A DNA stretch of 64,000 bases from Flavobacterium sp. (GTDB taxonomy: Bacteria > Bacteroidota > Bacteroidia > Flavobacteriales > Flavobacteriaceae), in assembly GCA_014379405.1 (NCBI GenBank), contig JACMLU010000010.1:186001-250000 (forward strand). The letters run 5' to 3'. Shown here one piece after another: positions 1-8,875 of this stretch (position 1 is its first letter; the number at the start of each line of letters is the position of its first letter). The notes under the pieces are model-generated. The model did not search any database and had not been told where the DNA came from. It saw only the letters and a list, made by a program, of their open reading frames with translations. Made by a program: the position numbers and the translations under genes.

Positions 1-304
1 GATAAATTATGGTTTTTTGGTGCTGCTTTTGACTTACACGGTTTTCAAGGTTCCCCATATTTTGAACACGTTTTTCATCACTTTTCTAATCATATTGATT
101 CCATTTGCCTTAGTCAACGGGATTTTGACAGGCAGTTTTATTGACGAACCGGTTGTCATTTATAACAATGCAGAAAATTTGGGAATTAGACTGGGAACTA
201 TCCCAATTGAAGATATCGGTTATGCCTTTTCGATGTTGTTGATGAGTTTGGTTTTGATTAAAAAAATAGAAAAAATTGGACAAGGAATTGATAGATTTTT
301 TTGA
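1..304 (+). CDS. Lycopene cyclase domain protein, 3' part
   Basis: The reading frame is open from base 2, so this is the C-terminal part of a gene that begins outside the window. The visible part is about 100 residues. It has two hydrophobic membrane segments flanking a loop with a conserved-looking [17 protein letters not shown] stretch and a short basic tail. The IPIED motif followed by a membrane helix is typical of the small membrane lycopene cyclase domain (CrtYcd/CarR type), which cyclises the ends of lycopene in carotenoid synthesis. A TTG at 17 could be mistaken for a start, but the frame continues upstream. It lies 73 bp before an SRPBCC gene and a photolyase, in the same direction, which fits a light-protection operon. 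Confidence 0.75.
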   Translation, partial: INYGFLVLLLTYTVFKVPHILNTFFITFLIILIPFALVNGILTGSFIDEPVVIYNNAENLGIRLGTIPIEDIGYAFSMLLMSLVLIKKIEKIGQGIDRFF

Positions 305-377
305 ATGAGAAAACATAATCTACAAGATTTGCATTAAAAAACCAATGCACAAAGCATAGAATCATAAAAACAAAAAT

Positions 378-839
378 ATGAAAGTATATAAAAAAGAAAC
401 CGTCCAGCACATCAATGCAAGTATCGAAGAATGTTGGGCTTTCTTCTCTAGTCCAAGAAATTTGCAAAAGATTACTCCTGAAACTATGGGTTTCAATATC
501 ACGGATTTCGATGGTAAAAATATGTATGCCGGACAAATTATCCAGTATAAAGTGTCGCCGCTTGCCGGATTGAAATTAAGTTGGACAACGGAAATCACTT
601 TCGTGAAAGATAATAGCTATTTCATTGACGAACAACGTTTTGGTCCTTATGCGCTTTGGCATCACAAACATTTTTTTGAACCAACCGAGAACGGAACAAA
701 AATGACCGATGTGGTGCATTATGCCTTGCCTTTGGGTTTCATTGGGAGAATTATGAATACCTTGGTGGTGAAAAATAAATTAAAAACCATCTTTGATTAC
801 AGAATTGTAAAAGTGAACGAGATTTTCAATTCCAAATAA
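378..839 (+). CDS. SRPBCC family protein
   Basis: This is a 153-residue soluble protein without a signal peptide. The opening (ETVQHINASIEECWAFFSSP) matches the start of the START/SRPBCC helix-grip fold, in which an N-terminal beta strand leads into a helix that caps a hydrophobic ligand cavity. The rest alternates beta strands and ends in a long amphipathic helix. Such proteins bind lipids, isoprenoids or aromatic ligands; the ligand here is unknown. The stop codon overlaps the photolyase start (TAATG at 837-841), so the two are translationally coupled. Its place between a carotenoid cyclase fragment and a photolyase suggests a role in light protection, but that is only inferred from neighbours. 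Confidence 0.8.
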   Translation: MKVYKKETVQHINASIEECWAFFSSPRNLQKITPETMGFNITDFDGKNMYAGQIIQYKVSPLAGLKLSWTTEITFVKDNSYFIDEQRFGPYALWHHKHFFEPTENGTKMTDVVHYALPLGFIGRIMNTLVVKNKLKTIFDYRIVKVNEIFNSK

Positions 840-2134
840 TGAATAAACAGGCAGTAACCTTTTTTTGGTTTCGTAGAGATTTGCGATTAGAAGATAACGT
901 TGGTTTGTTTCACGCTTTGGAATCTCAATATCCAGTTATTCCCTTGTTTATTTTCGATGAGGCTATTTTAGAAAGTTTGCCAAAAAATGACGCCAGAGTA
1001 GGTTTTATTCACGATTCACTTTCGAAAATAAATCAAAAACTACAGGAATTGGGAAGTTCTCTTTTGGTAAAAAAGGGAAAAACCCAGGGAGTTTGGCAAG
1101 AACTCCTTGAAGAATTCGAAGTAAAGGAAGTTTTTTTCAACAAAGATTACGAGCCTTACGCCATCAAAAGAGATTTGGCCATTTGCGTACTATTGGAAGC
1201 CAATAAAACAGTGCATTTTTCATTCAAAGACCAAGTGATTTTCGAAGAAAAAGAAATCACGAAAGCCGACGGATTGCCTTATACGGTTTACACACCTTAT
1301 AAAAATAAATGGTTGGATAAATACAATTCCATAGCTCCAGTTCAAGAATATGATGCTACAAAATTGTTTTTCAATTTTCATAAAAGCAATTTTATTTTTC
1401 CAACTTTGGAACAAATAGGCTTCGAAGAAAATTCGATAAAAGTGATTCCTCATAATCTGAAAAATGTATCCAATTACCACGAAACTCGTGATTTTCCTGC
1501 TTTGGACAGCACGACACATCTCTCGCCACATCTGCGTTTTGGGACGGTCAGTGTTCGGAAATTGGTGAATTGGGCTGCCAATAAAAACCAAGTGTTTTTG
1601 AGTGAACTGATTTGGAGGGAATTCTTTATGCAAATTTTGTTCAGTTTTCCAAAAGTCGTCACACACAATTTTAAATCGGCTTATGATGGGATTCAATGGC
1701 GGAATGATGAGGAAGATTTCAAACGCTGGTGTTCCGGAACCACGGGTTATCCGATGGTTGATGCTGGAATGCGAGAACTGAATGAAACTGGGTATATGCA
1801 CAACAGAGTTCGAATGGTGGTGGCGAGTTTTCTGTGCAAACATTTGTTGATTAACTGGCAATGGGGCGAAGCTTATTTTGCCGAAAAGTTACTGGATTTT
1901 GAATTGTCTGCCAACGTTGGAAACTGGCAATGGGCTGCGGGAACGGGTTGCGATGCCGCGCCCTATTTTCGAGTTTTCAATCCTGAAATTCAGCTCAAGA
2001 AATTCGACGAAAAAGGGATTTATATTCGAAAGTGGATTCCTGAATTTGATTTGGGTTACGGTCTGCCAATGATAGATCACGCTTTTGCAAGAGATAGATC
2101 CATTGCGACTTATAAAGCTGGAATTTTGAAGTGA
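839..2134 (+). CDS. phr: Deoxyribodipyrimidine photolyase (class I CPD type)
   Basis: This 431-residue flavoprotein should split cyclobutane pyrimidine dimers in DNA with blue or near-UV light. The N-terminal antenna domain starts with FFWFRRDLRLEDN. The FAD domain carries ELIWREFF, TGYPMVDAGMREL and MHNRVRM (Asn322, Arg323, Met326). The electron-transfer tryptophans are Trp287, Trp340 and Trp363. These match E. coli Trp306, Trp359 and Trp382 at a constant offset of 19 residues, so the photoreduction chain looks intact. The ATG overlaps the stop of the SRPBCC gene. The antenna pigment cannot be read from sequence, but folE lies about 1.6 kb downstream on the other strand and could supply a pterin. 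Confidence 0.93.
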   Translation: MNKQAVTFFWFRRDLRLEDNVGLFHALESQYPVIPLFIFDEAILESLPKNDARVGFIHDSLSKINQKLQELGSSLLVKKGKTQGVWQELLEEFEVKEVFFNKDYEPYAIKRDLAICVLLEANKTVHFSFKDQVIFEEKEITKADGLPYTVYTPYKNKWLDKYNSIAPVQEYDATKLFFNFHKSNFIFPTLEQIGFEENSIKVIPHNLKNVSNYHETRDFPALDSTTHLSPHLRFGTVSVRKLVNWAANKNQVFLSELIWREFFMQILFSFPKVVTHNFKSAYDGIQWRNDEEDFKRWCSGTTGYPMVDAGMRELNETGYMHNRVRMVVASFLCKHLLINWQWGEAYFAEKLLDFELSANVGNWQWAAGTGCDAAPYFRVFNPEIQLKKFDEKGIYIRKWIPEFDLGYGLPMIDHAFARDRSIATYKAGILK

Positions 2135-2141
2135 TTTTTTT

Positions 2142-2253
2142 AAACCATTAAGAAAGTTAAGATAAATTAAGTTTTGTGTATTTAAACCATTGAGAATATT
2201 AAGATAAATTAGTTTTTTTATTTCTTAATGATCCTTAACTTTCTTAATGGTTT
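2142..2253. repeat. Three-copy AAACCATTAAGAAA-type repeat between convergent genes
   Basis: A roughly 30-bp unit starting AAACCATTAAGAAAGTTAAG occurs at 2142-2171. It is repeated with changes at 2183-2212 and appears inverted at 2223-2253. Copy one and the inverted copy can pair over most of their length into a long AT-rich hairpin. It lies between the convergent photolyase and SDR genes and may act as a terminator or mRNA-stabilising structure for both. Confidence 0.7.
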
Positions 2254-2291
2254 TACTTTTTTTACTTTAAAAACTTATATGTTTCAATAGT

Positions 2292-3710
2292 TTATTTTAT
2301 CAATTTATTCAACATTCCCTGAAATATAAACCCGTGGAAAGGCCAAACGGAATACCAATACAATTTTCCCCAAACGCCTTTTGGTCTAAAAGTTGCGGAT
2401 TGATACAAAGTATTATTGATGATTTTGAATTCGAGCCAAGCTTCGCCAGGGAGTTTCATTTCGGCATATAAAATTAATTTTCCTTCCTCTCTGTTGGCAT
2501 ATAAAACGCGCCAAAAATCCAGTGCATCTCCCGAATGAATGTCGTGTTTGTTGGTTCGCCCTCTTCTAGAACCCACGCCGCCAAATAATTGGTCGATGAA
2601 GCCGCGTAAATTCCACAGCCAATCGCCACAATACCAGCCTGTTTCTCCGCCAATTGACCAAATTCTATCGATGGTGAAATCTCGGTTTTCTATTTCTTTT
2701 TTTCGTCGGTCGATAAAGCAATCTTTCTTGGGAACTTTTCGAAATGCAGAAATATTGCTGCTAAACCGCCCGCTCACCAAAGAATCTTTCCAACTAGAAA
2801 CGACTTTGTCTTCATCGACTTTTATTAGCGCTCTAGACAAAGCTTGTTCGTAGGACATCGGTTTAACTCCCAATAACTCATTTATTTTGTTGTCCCTGCA
2901 AATCACTTCCACTTTCATACTGCTCACCAAAGCCGAGGCCAATTTATAAGAAGTCGAGGTCACGAAATACAACCAATAAGACGATAGTTTTGGTGTCATT
3001 ATTGGAACCGTATAAATCCACCTTTTTAAATTTTTTGCTTTGGCAAAACCCAAAAGCATTTCTTTATACGTTAGAATATCTGGGCCGCCAATGTCAAAGC
3101 TTTTACCGTAAGTAACGGGATTCAAGAGTGATTTTGACAAAAATTCCAGAACGTCGTTGATGGCAATGGGCTGGCATTTGGTGTTAAGCCATTTTGGAGT
3201 GATCATGACCGGAAGTTTGTTGACCAAATCCCGAATAATTTCGAACGAAGCGCTGCCGGAACCCACAATGATTCCAGCTCTCAAAGTTGTTATGGCAAAA
3301 TTCGCATTATTCAAGACATCTTCTACTTTTTTTCTGGAGGATAAGTGTTTCGAAAGCGATTTGTCATTCACGATGCCGCTTAAATAAATGACTTGTTTTG
3401 TCTTTGTTTGGTCTATTCTATGAACAAAATTTTCTGCCGAAACCCGCTCTAATTCATCATAATTGTCATCAGAACCCGACATAGAATGTATTAAATAATA
3501 GGCAACATCTATGTCTGCAGGAATGGTATTTAAAGTTTCAATTTTCAGAAAATCAACCTCAATGACTGATACATTTTTTTGAAATTCTTCGGGACAATAA
3601 AACCTATTTTTGTCTCTCACGCAACAAATTACTTCGTGATCTTGCGCCACTAAAATAGGCAAAAGTCGCTTGCCGATATAACCTGTTGCGCCTGTTAAGA
3701 GAATTTGCAT
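2292..3710 (-). CDS. SDR family oxidoreductase with C-terminal DUF2867
   Basis: This 472-residue protein begins with a Rossmann dinucleotide motif (TGATGYIG, residues 6-13), so NAD(P) binding is likely. Residues 1 to about 300 are an atypical extended SDR of the NmrA/complex-I-subunit-like kind. The C-terminal 150 residues (from about WYCGDWLW to WPFHGFIF) match DUF2867, a module often fused to such SDRs. The substrate is unknown. It is the last gene of a minus-strand run that starts with the TetR-fold gene, and it lies 22 bp after folE. No signal peptide or membrane segment is evident. Confidence 0.85.
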   Translation of the reverse strand: MQILLTGATGYIGKRLLPILVAQDHEVICCVRDKNRFYCPEEFQKNVSVIEVDFLKIETLNTIPADIDVAYYLIHSMSGSDDNYDELERVSAENFVHRIDQTKTKQVIYLSGIVNDKSLSKHLSSRKKVEDVLNNANFAITTLRAGIIVGSGSASFEIIRDLVNKLPVMITPKWLNTKCQPIAINDVLEFLSKSLLNPVTYGKSFDIGGPDILTYKEMLLGFAKAKNLKRWIYTVPIMTPKLSSYWLYFVTSTSYKLASALVSSMKVEVICRDNKINELLGVKPMSYEQALSRALIKVDEDKVVSSWKDSLVSGRFSSNISAFRKVPKKDCFIDRRKKEIENRDFTIDRIWSIGGETGWYCGDWLWNLRGFIDQLFGGVGSRRGRTNKHDIHSGDALDFWRVLYANREEGKLILYAEMKLPGEAWLEFKIINNTLYQSATFRPKGVWGKLYWYSVWPFHGFIFQGMLNKLIK

Positions 3711-3732
3711 AGTTTTTATTTGTGAATCAAAT

Positions 3733-4344
3733 TTAGCTTAATTTATTGGAAACTAAACTGATAAATTCTTTTCTAGTTTTGTCTTTTTCGAAAGCACCAG
3801 TGAAAGATGAAGTTGTTGTTACTGAATTCTGCTTTTGAATCCCGCGCATTTGCATACACATGTGTTGCGCTTCGATTACAACTGCCACTCCTAGTGGATT
3901 TAAGGCTTCTTGAATGCAGTTTTTTATTTGGTCTGTCAATCTTTCTTGTACTTGCATTCGTCGAGCAAAAGCATCTACAATTCTTGGAATTTTGCTCAAT
4001 CCCACAATTTTTCCGTTGGGAATATAGGCGACATGTGCTTTTCCAAAAAACGGCAACATGTGGTGTTCACACATCGAATACACTTCAATGTCTTTTACCA
4101 CAATCATCTGCTTGTGATCTTCTGTGAATAGTGCCGATTTCAATATTTCCAATGGATCCAGTCCGTAACCGTGTGTGAGGAATTGCATCGCTTTGGCTAC
4201 TCTTTCAGGTGTTTTTTCTAAACCTTCTCTATAGATGTCTTCGCCCAGATTTTCAATGATTGTTCTGTAATTATCGGCTAATACTTCTGTTATCTCCTCG
4301 TCGTATTGTTCCACTTTTTCGTAACTTCTTATTTCTTTTATCAT
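3733..4344 (-). CDS. folE: GTP cyclohydrolase I
   Basis: This 203-residue enzyme converts GTP to 7,8-dihydroneopterin triphosphate, the first step to folate and other pterins. Zinc ligands are Cys92 and His95 within CEHHMLPF and Cys163 within HMCMQMRG, equal to E. coli Cys110, His113 and Cys181. The substrate loop [15 protein letters not shown] and the [13 protein letters not shown] segment are intact. Length is slightly under the usual 220 because of a short N terminus. It sits inside a cluster of oxidoreductase and light-linked genes rather than with other folate genes, so a special pterin supply (for example a photolyase antenna) is possible. That role is inferred. Confidence 0.95.
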   Translation of the reverse strand: MIKEIRSYEKVEQYDEEITEVLADNYRTIIENLGEDIYREGLEKTPERVAKAMQFLTHGYGLDPLEILKSALFTEDHKQMIVVKDIEVYSMCEHHMLPFFGKAHVAYIPNGKIVGLSKIPRIVDAFARRMQVQERLTDQIKNCIQEALNPLGVAVVIEAQHMCMQMRGIQKQNSVTTTSSFTGAFEKDKTRKEFISLVSNKLS

Positions 4345-4363
4345 TTTGGTTTTTGGTGTGTTT

Positions 4364-5047
4364 TTATAATTTGAATGTCACTATTCCATAATCCATTTCG
4401 AAAATCTGTCCCGAGATTGATTTGGCGTGATCCGAAATCAAGTAATTAGCCATACTCGCCACTTCTTCCGGTTTTAAGTAATTTTTCATAGGATGGCGTT
4501 CCATCATGTTTTCTTTCATTCGGTCATTTCGTAAAATTCCTGCCGAAAGCGAAGTCTCGGTAATGGTAGGAGCGATGGCATTGATGCGAACCACCGAAGC
4601 CAATTCAGCTCCAAGTGATTTTACCAATCCTTCAACTCCCGCTTTTGCCGTGGCGATGCTGGCGTGAAAAGGCATTCCCAGTTTTGCCGCCACCGTACTG
4701 AATAAAATAATGGATGGATTCGTTCCTTTTTTTAGTGCTGGCAAATATTTCTGAATCGCTTTTACTGCTCCAATCACATTGATTTCGAAATCATTCCTGA
4801 AATCATCGATGCTCAAACTGCCAATAGGTTTCAAATTTATTGAACCCGGACAATAAATCAAAACGTCAATGTTTTCAATGTCTGGAAGCGCATCTTGCAA
4901 TACATCCAATGAATAATGTTTCAGGTTGGGATTCGAAATTTCAGGAGTATTTCTGCTAATGTTATAGATTTTGTTGTTTTCCAATTGTTGCAACAAAATA
5001 GCGTTTCCAATTCCTTTGCTGCCGCCAATGATTACAATGTTTTTCAT
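4364..5047 (-). CDS. SDR family protein lacking the catalytic Tyr
   Basis: This 227-residue short-chain dehydrogenase-like protein has an intact cofactor motif (GGSKGIG, residues 8-14) and the region ILFSTVAA that holds the catalytic Ser of the family. The Tyr of the YxxxK motif is replaced by Ile: the sequence reads [14 protein letters not shown], with the Lys kept four residues after the Ile. The codons at about 4660-4675 read unambiguously. It may therefore bind a dinucleotide but use different chemistry, or act as a sensor or partner. It lies 19 bp upstream of folE and follows the TIGR03643 gene by 5 bp, so it belongs to the same transcript. Confidence 0.85.
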   Translation of the reverse strand: MKNIVIIGGSKGIGNAILLQQLENNKIYNISRNTPEISNPNLKHYSLDVLQDALPDIENIDVLIYCPGSINLKPIGSLSIDDFRNDFEINVIGAVKAIQKYLPALKKGTNPSIILFSTVAAKLGMPFHASIATAKAGVEGLVKSLGAELASVVRINAIAPTITETSLSAGILRNDRMKENMMERHPMKNYLKPEEVASMANYLISDHAKSISGQIFEMDYGIVTFKL

Positions 5048-5052
5048 AAATT

Positions 5053-5331
5053 CTATCGCTTCGAAATTTTGTTGTTGTTAATTTGTCTTTGCCTCGTGCA
5101 TTTGAATCTACCTTCTCTAAAATCCCTGAGTTTTTCGTGTTTTGTTTTTCGGCCTTGCACTCTTTCGCGCCACATTCTAAAACTAGAAGCTTTCATTTCG
5201 TTTCGCATCATGTCAATAACTTCTTGTTCTTTCAGTCCAAATTGCAGCAAAATGGCATCGAATGTCGTTCGGTCTTCCCAAGCCATTTCAATGATTCTGT
5301 CTTTATCAATGTCGGAGAATTCTTTTTTCAA
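5053..5331 (-). CDS. TIGR03643 family protein
   Basis: This is a 92-residue basic protein of unknown function. The N-terminal half (DIDKDRIIEMAWEDRTTFD, then FGLKEQEVIDMMR) looks like a small helix-turn-helix-like fold. The middle has the segment SSFRMWRERVQGRKTKHEK, which is the hallmark of the TIGR03643 family. The tail is rich in Arg and Lys. The start overlaps the stop of the AarF gene by 4 bp, implying coupled translation. A nucleic-acid-binding role is plausible from the charge but unproven. Confidence 0.8.
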   Translation of the reverse strand: MKKEFSDIDKDRIIEMAWEDRTTFDAILLQFGLKEQEVIDMMRNEMKASSFRMWRERVQGRKTKHEKLRDFREGRFKCTRQRQINNNKISKR

Positions 5332-6638
5332 CCTTGGTATTTTAGATATTCATTCACCACGATTTTCGCTTTCAAATCAAACATCAAATTGTACAAGCCA
5401 AAGAACGTTCGGTTCATGTAAATGAAATGTTTTGACCCACGATTACCGTTCATTTTCTTGAGATTGGTATCTTTCGAAAAGCGTTCGCCCAATTGCGCTA
5501 TGTTTGCGAAAAATTCTTCATCCGAAAAATCAAAGGTTTCCGATTGAAAGGGTTGGGTAAACAACGATAACAAATCATAAAACATTTGAGAAAAATATTC
5601 GATTTCTTCCTTGGAATCATCCACTCTGAGTATTTCCAACTCGAATAGTTTGTCTTCAAATAGTTTTTTATTGTCGATGACTTCCTTGTTTATTAACTCA
5701 AAATAAGGAATGTAGAATTCGTTTGGAATTTGTTTCATACAACCAAAATCGAGTGCTATCAATTTGTTTTCTATGTTTACCAAGAAATTTCCAGGATGCG
5801 GATCAGCGTGTACTTTTCTTAAAATATGAATTTGGTACATATAAAAATCCCAAAGCGCTTGGCCGATTTTGTTGCTAACTTCCTGTTTTGGGGTTTTATT
5901 GGTAAACTCCGAAAGATGAATTCCCGTCATCCAATCCATCGTGATAATTTTCGCTGAAGAATACTCGGGATAATAGTTCGGAAAAACCAGATTGTCTATT
6001 TTTTGGCAGGCTTCGACCACTTCCTGGCTTTGTTTCAGTTCCAATAAATAGTTGGTTTCCTCAATCAATTTGTCTTCGACTTCCTTGAAATATTTATCAG
6101 AATCCTTGCCTTGAAGGTTAAACATTCTGATGGCAATGGGTTTCACCAAAGCCAAGTCAGATGAAATACTGTTGGCAACTCCGGGATATTGGATTTTTAC
6201 GGCCAGTTTTTTGTTGTCTTTCATGGCTAAATGCACTTGTCCAATACTGGCGGCATTAACGGAATTGGCATTGAATTCGTCAAAGATTTCATAAGGCGTT
6301 TTGCCAAAATTAGTCTTGAAAGTTTTCAAAACCAATGGACCAGAAAGTGGTGGAACAGAGAACTGCGACAACGAAAATTTCTCCACATAAGCCTGCGGCA
6401 AGAAACTTTTGTCCATACTCAACATCTGTGCTACTTTCAACGCACTTCCTTTGAGGCTTTTGAGTCCGTCATAAATGTCTTCGGCATTGTTTTCGTTGAG
6501 TTTGTCACGGGTTAAATCGCTGTTGACCATTTTTTCGCCGTAATATTTCAGGTAATTTACGCCCACTTTCGCACCGGTTTGAACGAGTTTTGTGGCTCTT
6601 TCAATTTTTGAAGTAGGGATGTAGTCTATGGTTTTCAT
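5328..6638 (-). CDS. AarF/ABC1/UbiB atypical kinase family protein
   Basis: This 436-residue protein belongs to the ABC1/UbiB (COQ8-like) atypical kinases. It has the family segment KGSALKVAQMLSMD, the Ala-rich nucleotide loop ASIGQVHLA, the Lys in KLAVKIQYPG, the catalytic-loop motif VHADPHPGNF and the metal-binding LDFG. Members support isoprenoid-quinone or other lipid metabolism. There is no ubiquinone gene nearby, so the target is unknown. It shares one base with the preceding TetR-fold gene and four with the next, indicating a tightly packed operon. Confidence 0.9.
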   Translation of the reverse strand: MKTIDYIPTSKIERATKLVQTGAKVGVNYLKYYGEKMVNSDLTRDKLNENNAEDIYDGLKSLKGSALKVAQMLSMDKSFLPQAYVEKFSLSQFSVPPLSGPLVLKTFKTNFGKTPYEIFDEFNANSVNAASIGQVHLAMKDNKKLAVKIQYPGVANSISSDLALVKPIAIRMFNLQGKDSDKYFKEVEDKLIEETNYLLELKQSQEVVEACQKIDNLVFPNYYPEYSSAKIITMDWMTGIHLSEFTNKTPKQEVSNKIGQALWDFYMYQIHILRKVHADPHPGNFLVNIENKLIALDFGCMKQIPNEFYIPYFELINKEVIDNKKLFEDKLFELEILRVDDSKEEIEYFSQMFYDLLSLFTQPFQSETFDFSDEEFFANIAQLGERFSKDTNLKKMNGNRGSKHFIYMNRTFFGLYNLMFDLKAKIVVNEYLKYQG

Positions 6639-7297
6639 TATTTGGTGTGTATTTTTTCTTTGAAAATAAATTTTCCAAAATCGATTAGGCTGTCTATGGG
6701 CGCGATGTTCATCAATTCAAATGATAATTTTACCGATTTTTCGATATAAATATCTGTTTTTTCAAAAGCGGCTGATTCGTCTTCCAACCAGAATTTCATT
6801 GTCAGCAAAAACTGAATCCAGGAACTTTCCTGAATTGCTTTTTCTTGAAAATTTTGAAATTTCTCGTGTTGGGTTCTCACTTCATCCGTCATTATTTCGG
6901 TGATGTAATTTTTGAATCCAATTCTCAGGCTCGAAAGTTGCATCAGGTTTTTCAGTTGGTTCTGGTGTTCTTTCAAACTCATCACGACATAACTTCTGTT
7001 GGCTGACAACAATTCGAAAAAGGTGAAATAGAAACTCAACATTTTGCTTTCCATATCGTAGGCTTCATAACCTGGTGCTTTTTGAATTAACTCGACAGTT
7101 TTTTCCAGGAACATCTTGAAAATTTCTTTTTCAATGCTTTCCAGAGTGCCAAAAAAGGAATAGAATTCCGTTTCGTCAAAACCATTTGTTTTGGCAAACT
7201 GATATACTGATTTAGGTTTTTCATTATTTTCCAATCTATAGTTCATATACATTGAAACAATTTTGTCTTTTGTTATAGGGGATTTTTTAGTAGCCAT
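6638..7297 (-). CDS. TetR-fold protein, possibly not a DNA binder
   Basis: This 219-residue, all-helical protein has an N-terminal segment (SVYQFAKTNGFDETEFYSFF, residues about 30-49) that aligns with the helix-turn-helix of TetR regulators. The recognition helix is acidic (DETEFY), which is unusual for a DNA contact. Residues 75-200 form a ligand-binding-type helical domain. It heads the minus-strand operon and overlaps the AarF kinase gene by one base. It could be a repressor of this operon and of the divergent epimerase gene. Alternatively it could be a lipid-binding TetR-fold partner of the kinase, as COQ9 is for COQ8-type systems. The choice is open. Confidence 0.75.
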   Translation of the reverse strand: MATKKSPITKDKIVSMYMNYRLENNEKPKSVYQFAKTNGFDETEFYSFFGTLESIEKEIFKMFLEKTVELIQKAPGYEAYDMESKMLSFYFTFFELLSANRSYVVMSLKEHQNQLKNLMQLSSLRIGFKNYITEIMTDEVRTQHEKFQNFQEKAIQESSWIQFLLTMKFWLEDESAAFEKTDIYIEKSVKLSFELMNIAPIDSLIDFGKFIFKEKIHTK

Positions 7298-7404
7298 TTT
7301 TTTGGGTATTTTAAATTAGAGCATGAAGATACAAAATGTTTAATCATATTAAATAAAAGTTAAACAAAAATATTTGTTAATGTTTCTTTGTCATTTTAAA
7401 TGCC

Positions 7405-7412
7405 TAGATTTG
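7405..7412 (+). promoter_or_regulatory. Candidate Bacteroidota -7 element
   Basis: TAGATTTG fits the TAnnTTTG consensus and lies 7 bp before the ATG of the TIGR01777 gene. No TTG was found at the usual 19-21 bp spacing upstream. If used, the transcript would be nearly leaderless. Confidence 0.4.
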
Positions 7413-7419
7413 TAACCTT

Positions 7420-8334
7420 ATGAAAAAAAACGTATTAATAAGTGGAGGTACTGGATTTATAGGGAAACGATTGACTAGTTTGTTAATTGAGAAAGGCTAC
7501 TCCGTTTCCATTTTAAGCAGAAGCAAGAAACAAGATACTACCGATATCAGTTATTATCAATGGGATATTTCTAATCAATCTATTGATGAAGAATCGGTAC
7601 TGAAGGCTGATTTTATAATTCATTTGGCTGGAGAAAACATTGCCGAAAAGAGATGGACTCAAGACAGGAAAGAAGCAATTGTGCAGAGCAGAGAACAATC
7701 TGTCCAGTTGATTTATGACGTTTTAAAAAAGAACAATAAAAAAATAGATGCCTTTGTTTCAGCATCAGGAATTGGGATTTATGGAGCGATAAACGGATCG
7801 AAAATTTGCGACGAAAATACTTCTCCAGCCAATGATTTCTTGGGGACTACTTGTCAAAAATGGGAAGCTGCCGCAGATACTATTGCCAGTTTGGGAATTC
7901 GGGTAGTTAAAATCCGCACAGGTTTGGTTCTGGGTAAAGATGATGGTTTTTTGAAGAAATTAGCGCCAATTTTTAAATATAGATTGGGTTCTGCTTTAGG
8001 TTCTGGTAAGCAATACATGCCTTGGATTCACGTCGAGGATTTGTGTGCGATTTACTTCGAAGCTTTATATAATAGTACTATGAATGGTGCTTATAATGCT
8101 GCTGTTTATGATAATACCACGAATGCTAGTTTTTCAAAAACATTGGCAAAAATCTTTGGATATTCTATTTGGCTTCCCAATGTTCCAGCTTTTTTGCTGA
8201 AAATAATCTTGGGAGAAATGGCTCAAATCGTCCTCACCGGACAAAGAACTTCTTCAGAAAAAATAGAAAATGCAGGATTTCAATTTCAATATAAAGTTAT
8301 AGAAAATGCACTCAGGGATTGTTTGCAAAAGTAG
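7420..8334 (+). CDS. TIGR01777 family NAD-dependent epimerase-like protein
   Basis: This 304-residue extended SDR starts with SGGTGFIGKRL, a complete dinucleotide-binding motif at residues 8-18. Further family markers are HLAGENIAEKRWT, SASGIGIYG and the C-terminal DUF1731-like segment (GEMAQIVLTGQRTSSEKIENAGF). The family is widespread, and its substrate is not established (SulA/YfcH-like). It is divergent from the TetR-fold gene. Its last 23 bp overlap the end of the convergent YceI gene, so the two 3' ends are antisense to each other. Confidence 0.9.
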   Translation: MKKNVLISGGTGFIGKRLTSLLIEKGYSVSILSRSKKQDTTDISYYQWDISNQSIDEESVLKADFIIHLAGENIAEKRWTQDRKEAIVQSREQSVQLIYDVLKKNNKKIDAFVSASGIGIYGAINGSKICDENTSPANDFLGTTCQKWEAAADTIASLGIRVVKIRTGLVLGKDDGFLKKLAPIFKYRLGSALGSGKQYMPWIHVEDLCAIYFEALYNSTMNGAYNAAVYDNTTNASFSKTLAKIFGYSIWLPNVPAFLLKIILGEMAQIVLTGQRTSSEKIENAGFQFQYKVIENALRDCLQK

Positions 8335-8875
8335 GTTTGTTGAATAAAAAAAGTGTTTTGATGTTCACGGTTTCTGCCACTTTTGCACTCAATATTTCTG
8401 GAATCTTTATATTGAAATCCTTGCTGTTTACAACGAAATCTGAGATAATTTCCAATCCGTCATTTGTTTTTTTTAGGATGGTAATGGTGTTGATTTTTTT
8501 TGATTTTCCGTGCAATTTCAATGTCCCTTTGATGTTGAATTCTTTTGGGGAAGGTCCAATAATATTCAAGTTAAAACCTACTATTATTCCTTTAAAAGTA
8601 GCTTTTGGATAGCTTTCACTTTCCAAATAATTTTCGTTAAAATGCTTTTCCATTAAAGGAATCTTGAAGTGAAAATCCTTGATGAAAACGATACTCAAAA
8701 TTTCCCCGGTTTCTATATTTAGTGTACAAGTTGCATTTTCATTTTTAGCTTTTACTTCTTCAAATAAAGGTACCGATGCCTCAAAATTAATGATTCCTTT
8801 ATGAGCAATCATCATTTCTTGAGCCATTGTTATATTGACCAAACACACCAGAAAAAGTAAGGTAATTGTTTTCAT
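8312..8875 (-). CDS. YceI family periplasmic protein
   Basis: This 187-residue protein has a cleavable signal peptide (about residues 1-18, ending MAQ). The following domain has the YceI lipocalin-like pattern: FEASVPLFEEV, FHFKIPLMEKHFNENYLESESYPKATF (split over residues 66-95) and the strand FNIKGTLKLHGKSK. YceI proteins bind polyisoprenoids or amphiphilic ligands in the envelope. The gene is convergent with the TIGR01777 gene and overlaps it by 23 bp. The ligand and function here are unknown. Confidence 0.85.
   Translation of the reverse strand: MKTITLLFLVCLVNITMAQEMMIAHKGIINFEASVPLFEEVKAKNENATCTLNIETGEILSIVFIKDFHFKIPLMEKHFNENYLESESYPKATFKGIIVGFNLNIIGPSPKEFNIKGTLKLHGKSKKINTITILKKTNDGLEIISDFVVNSKDFNIKIPEILSAKVAETVNIKTLFLFNKPTFANNP

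Noticed and set aside
1220-1861. Long minus-strand open frame inside the photolyase gene
   Set aside because: It is antisense to a gene with clear family motifs, has no recognisable domain and has low-complexity composition.
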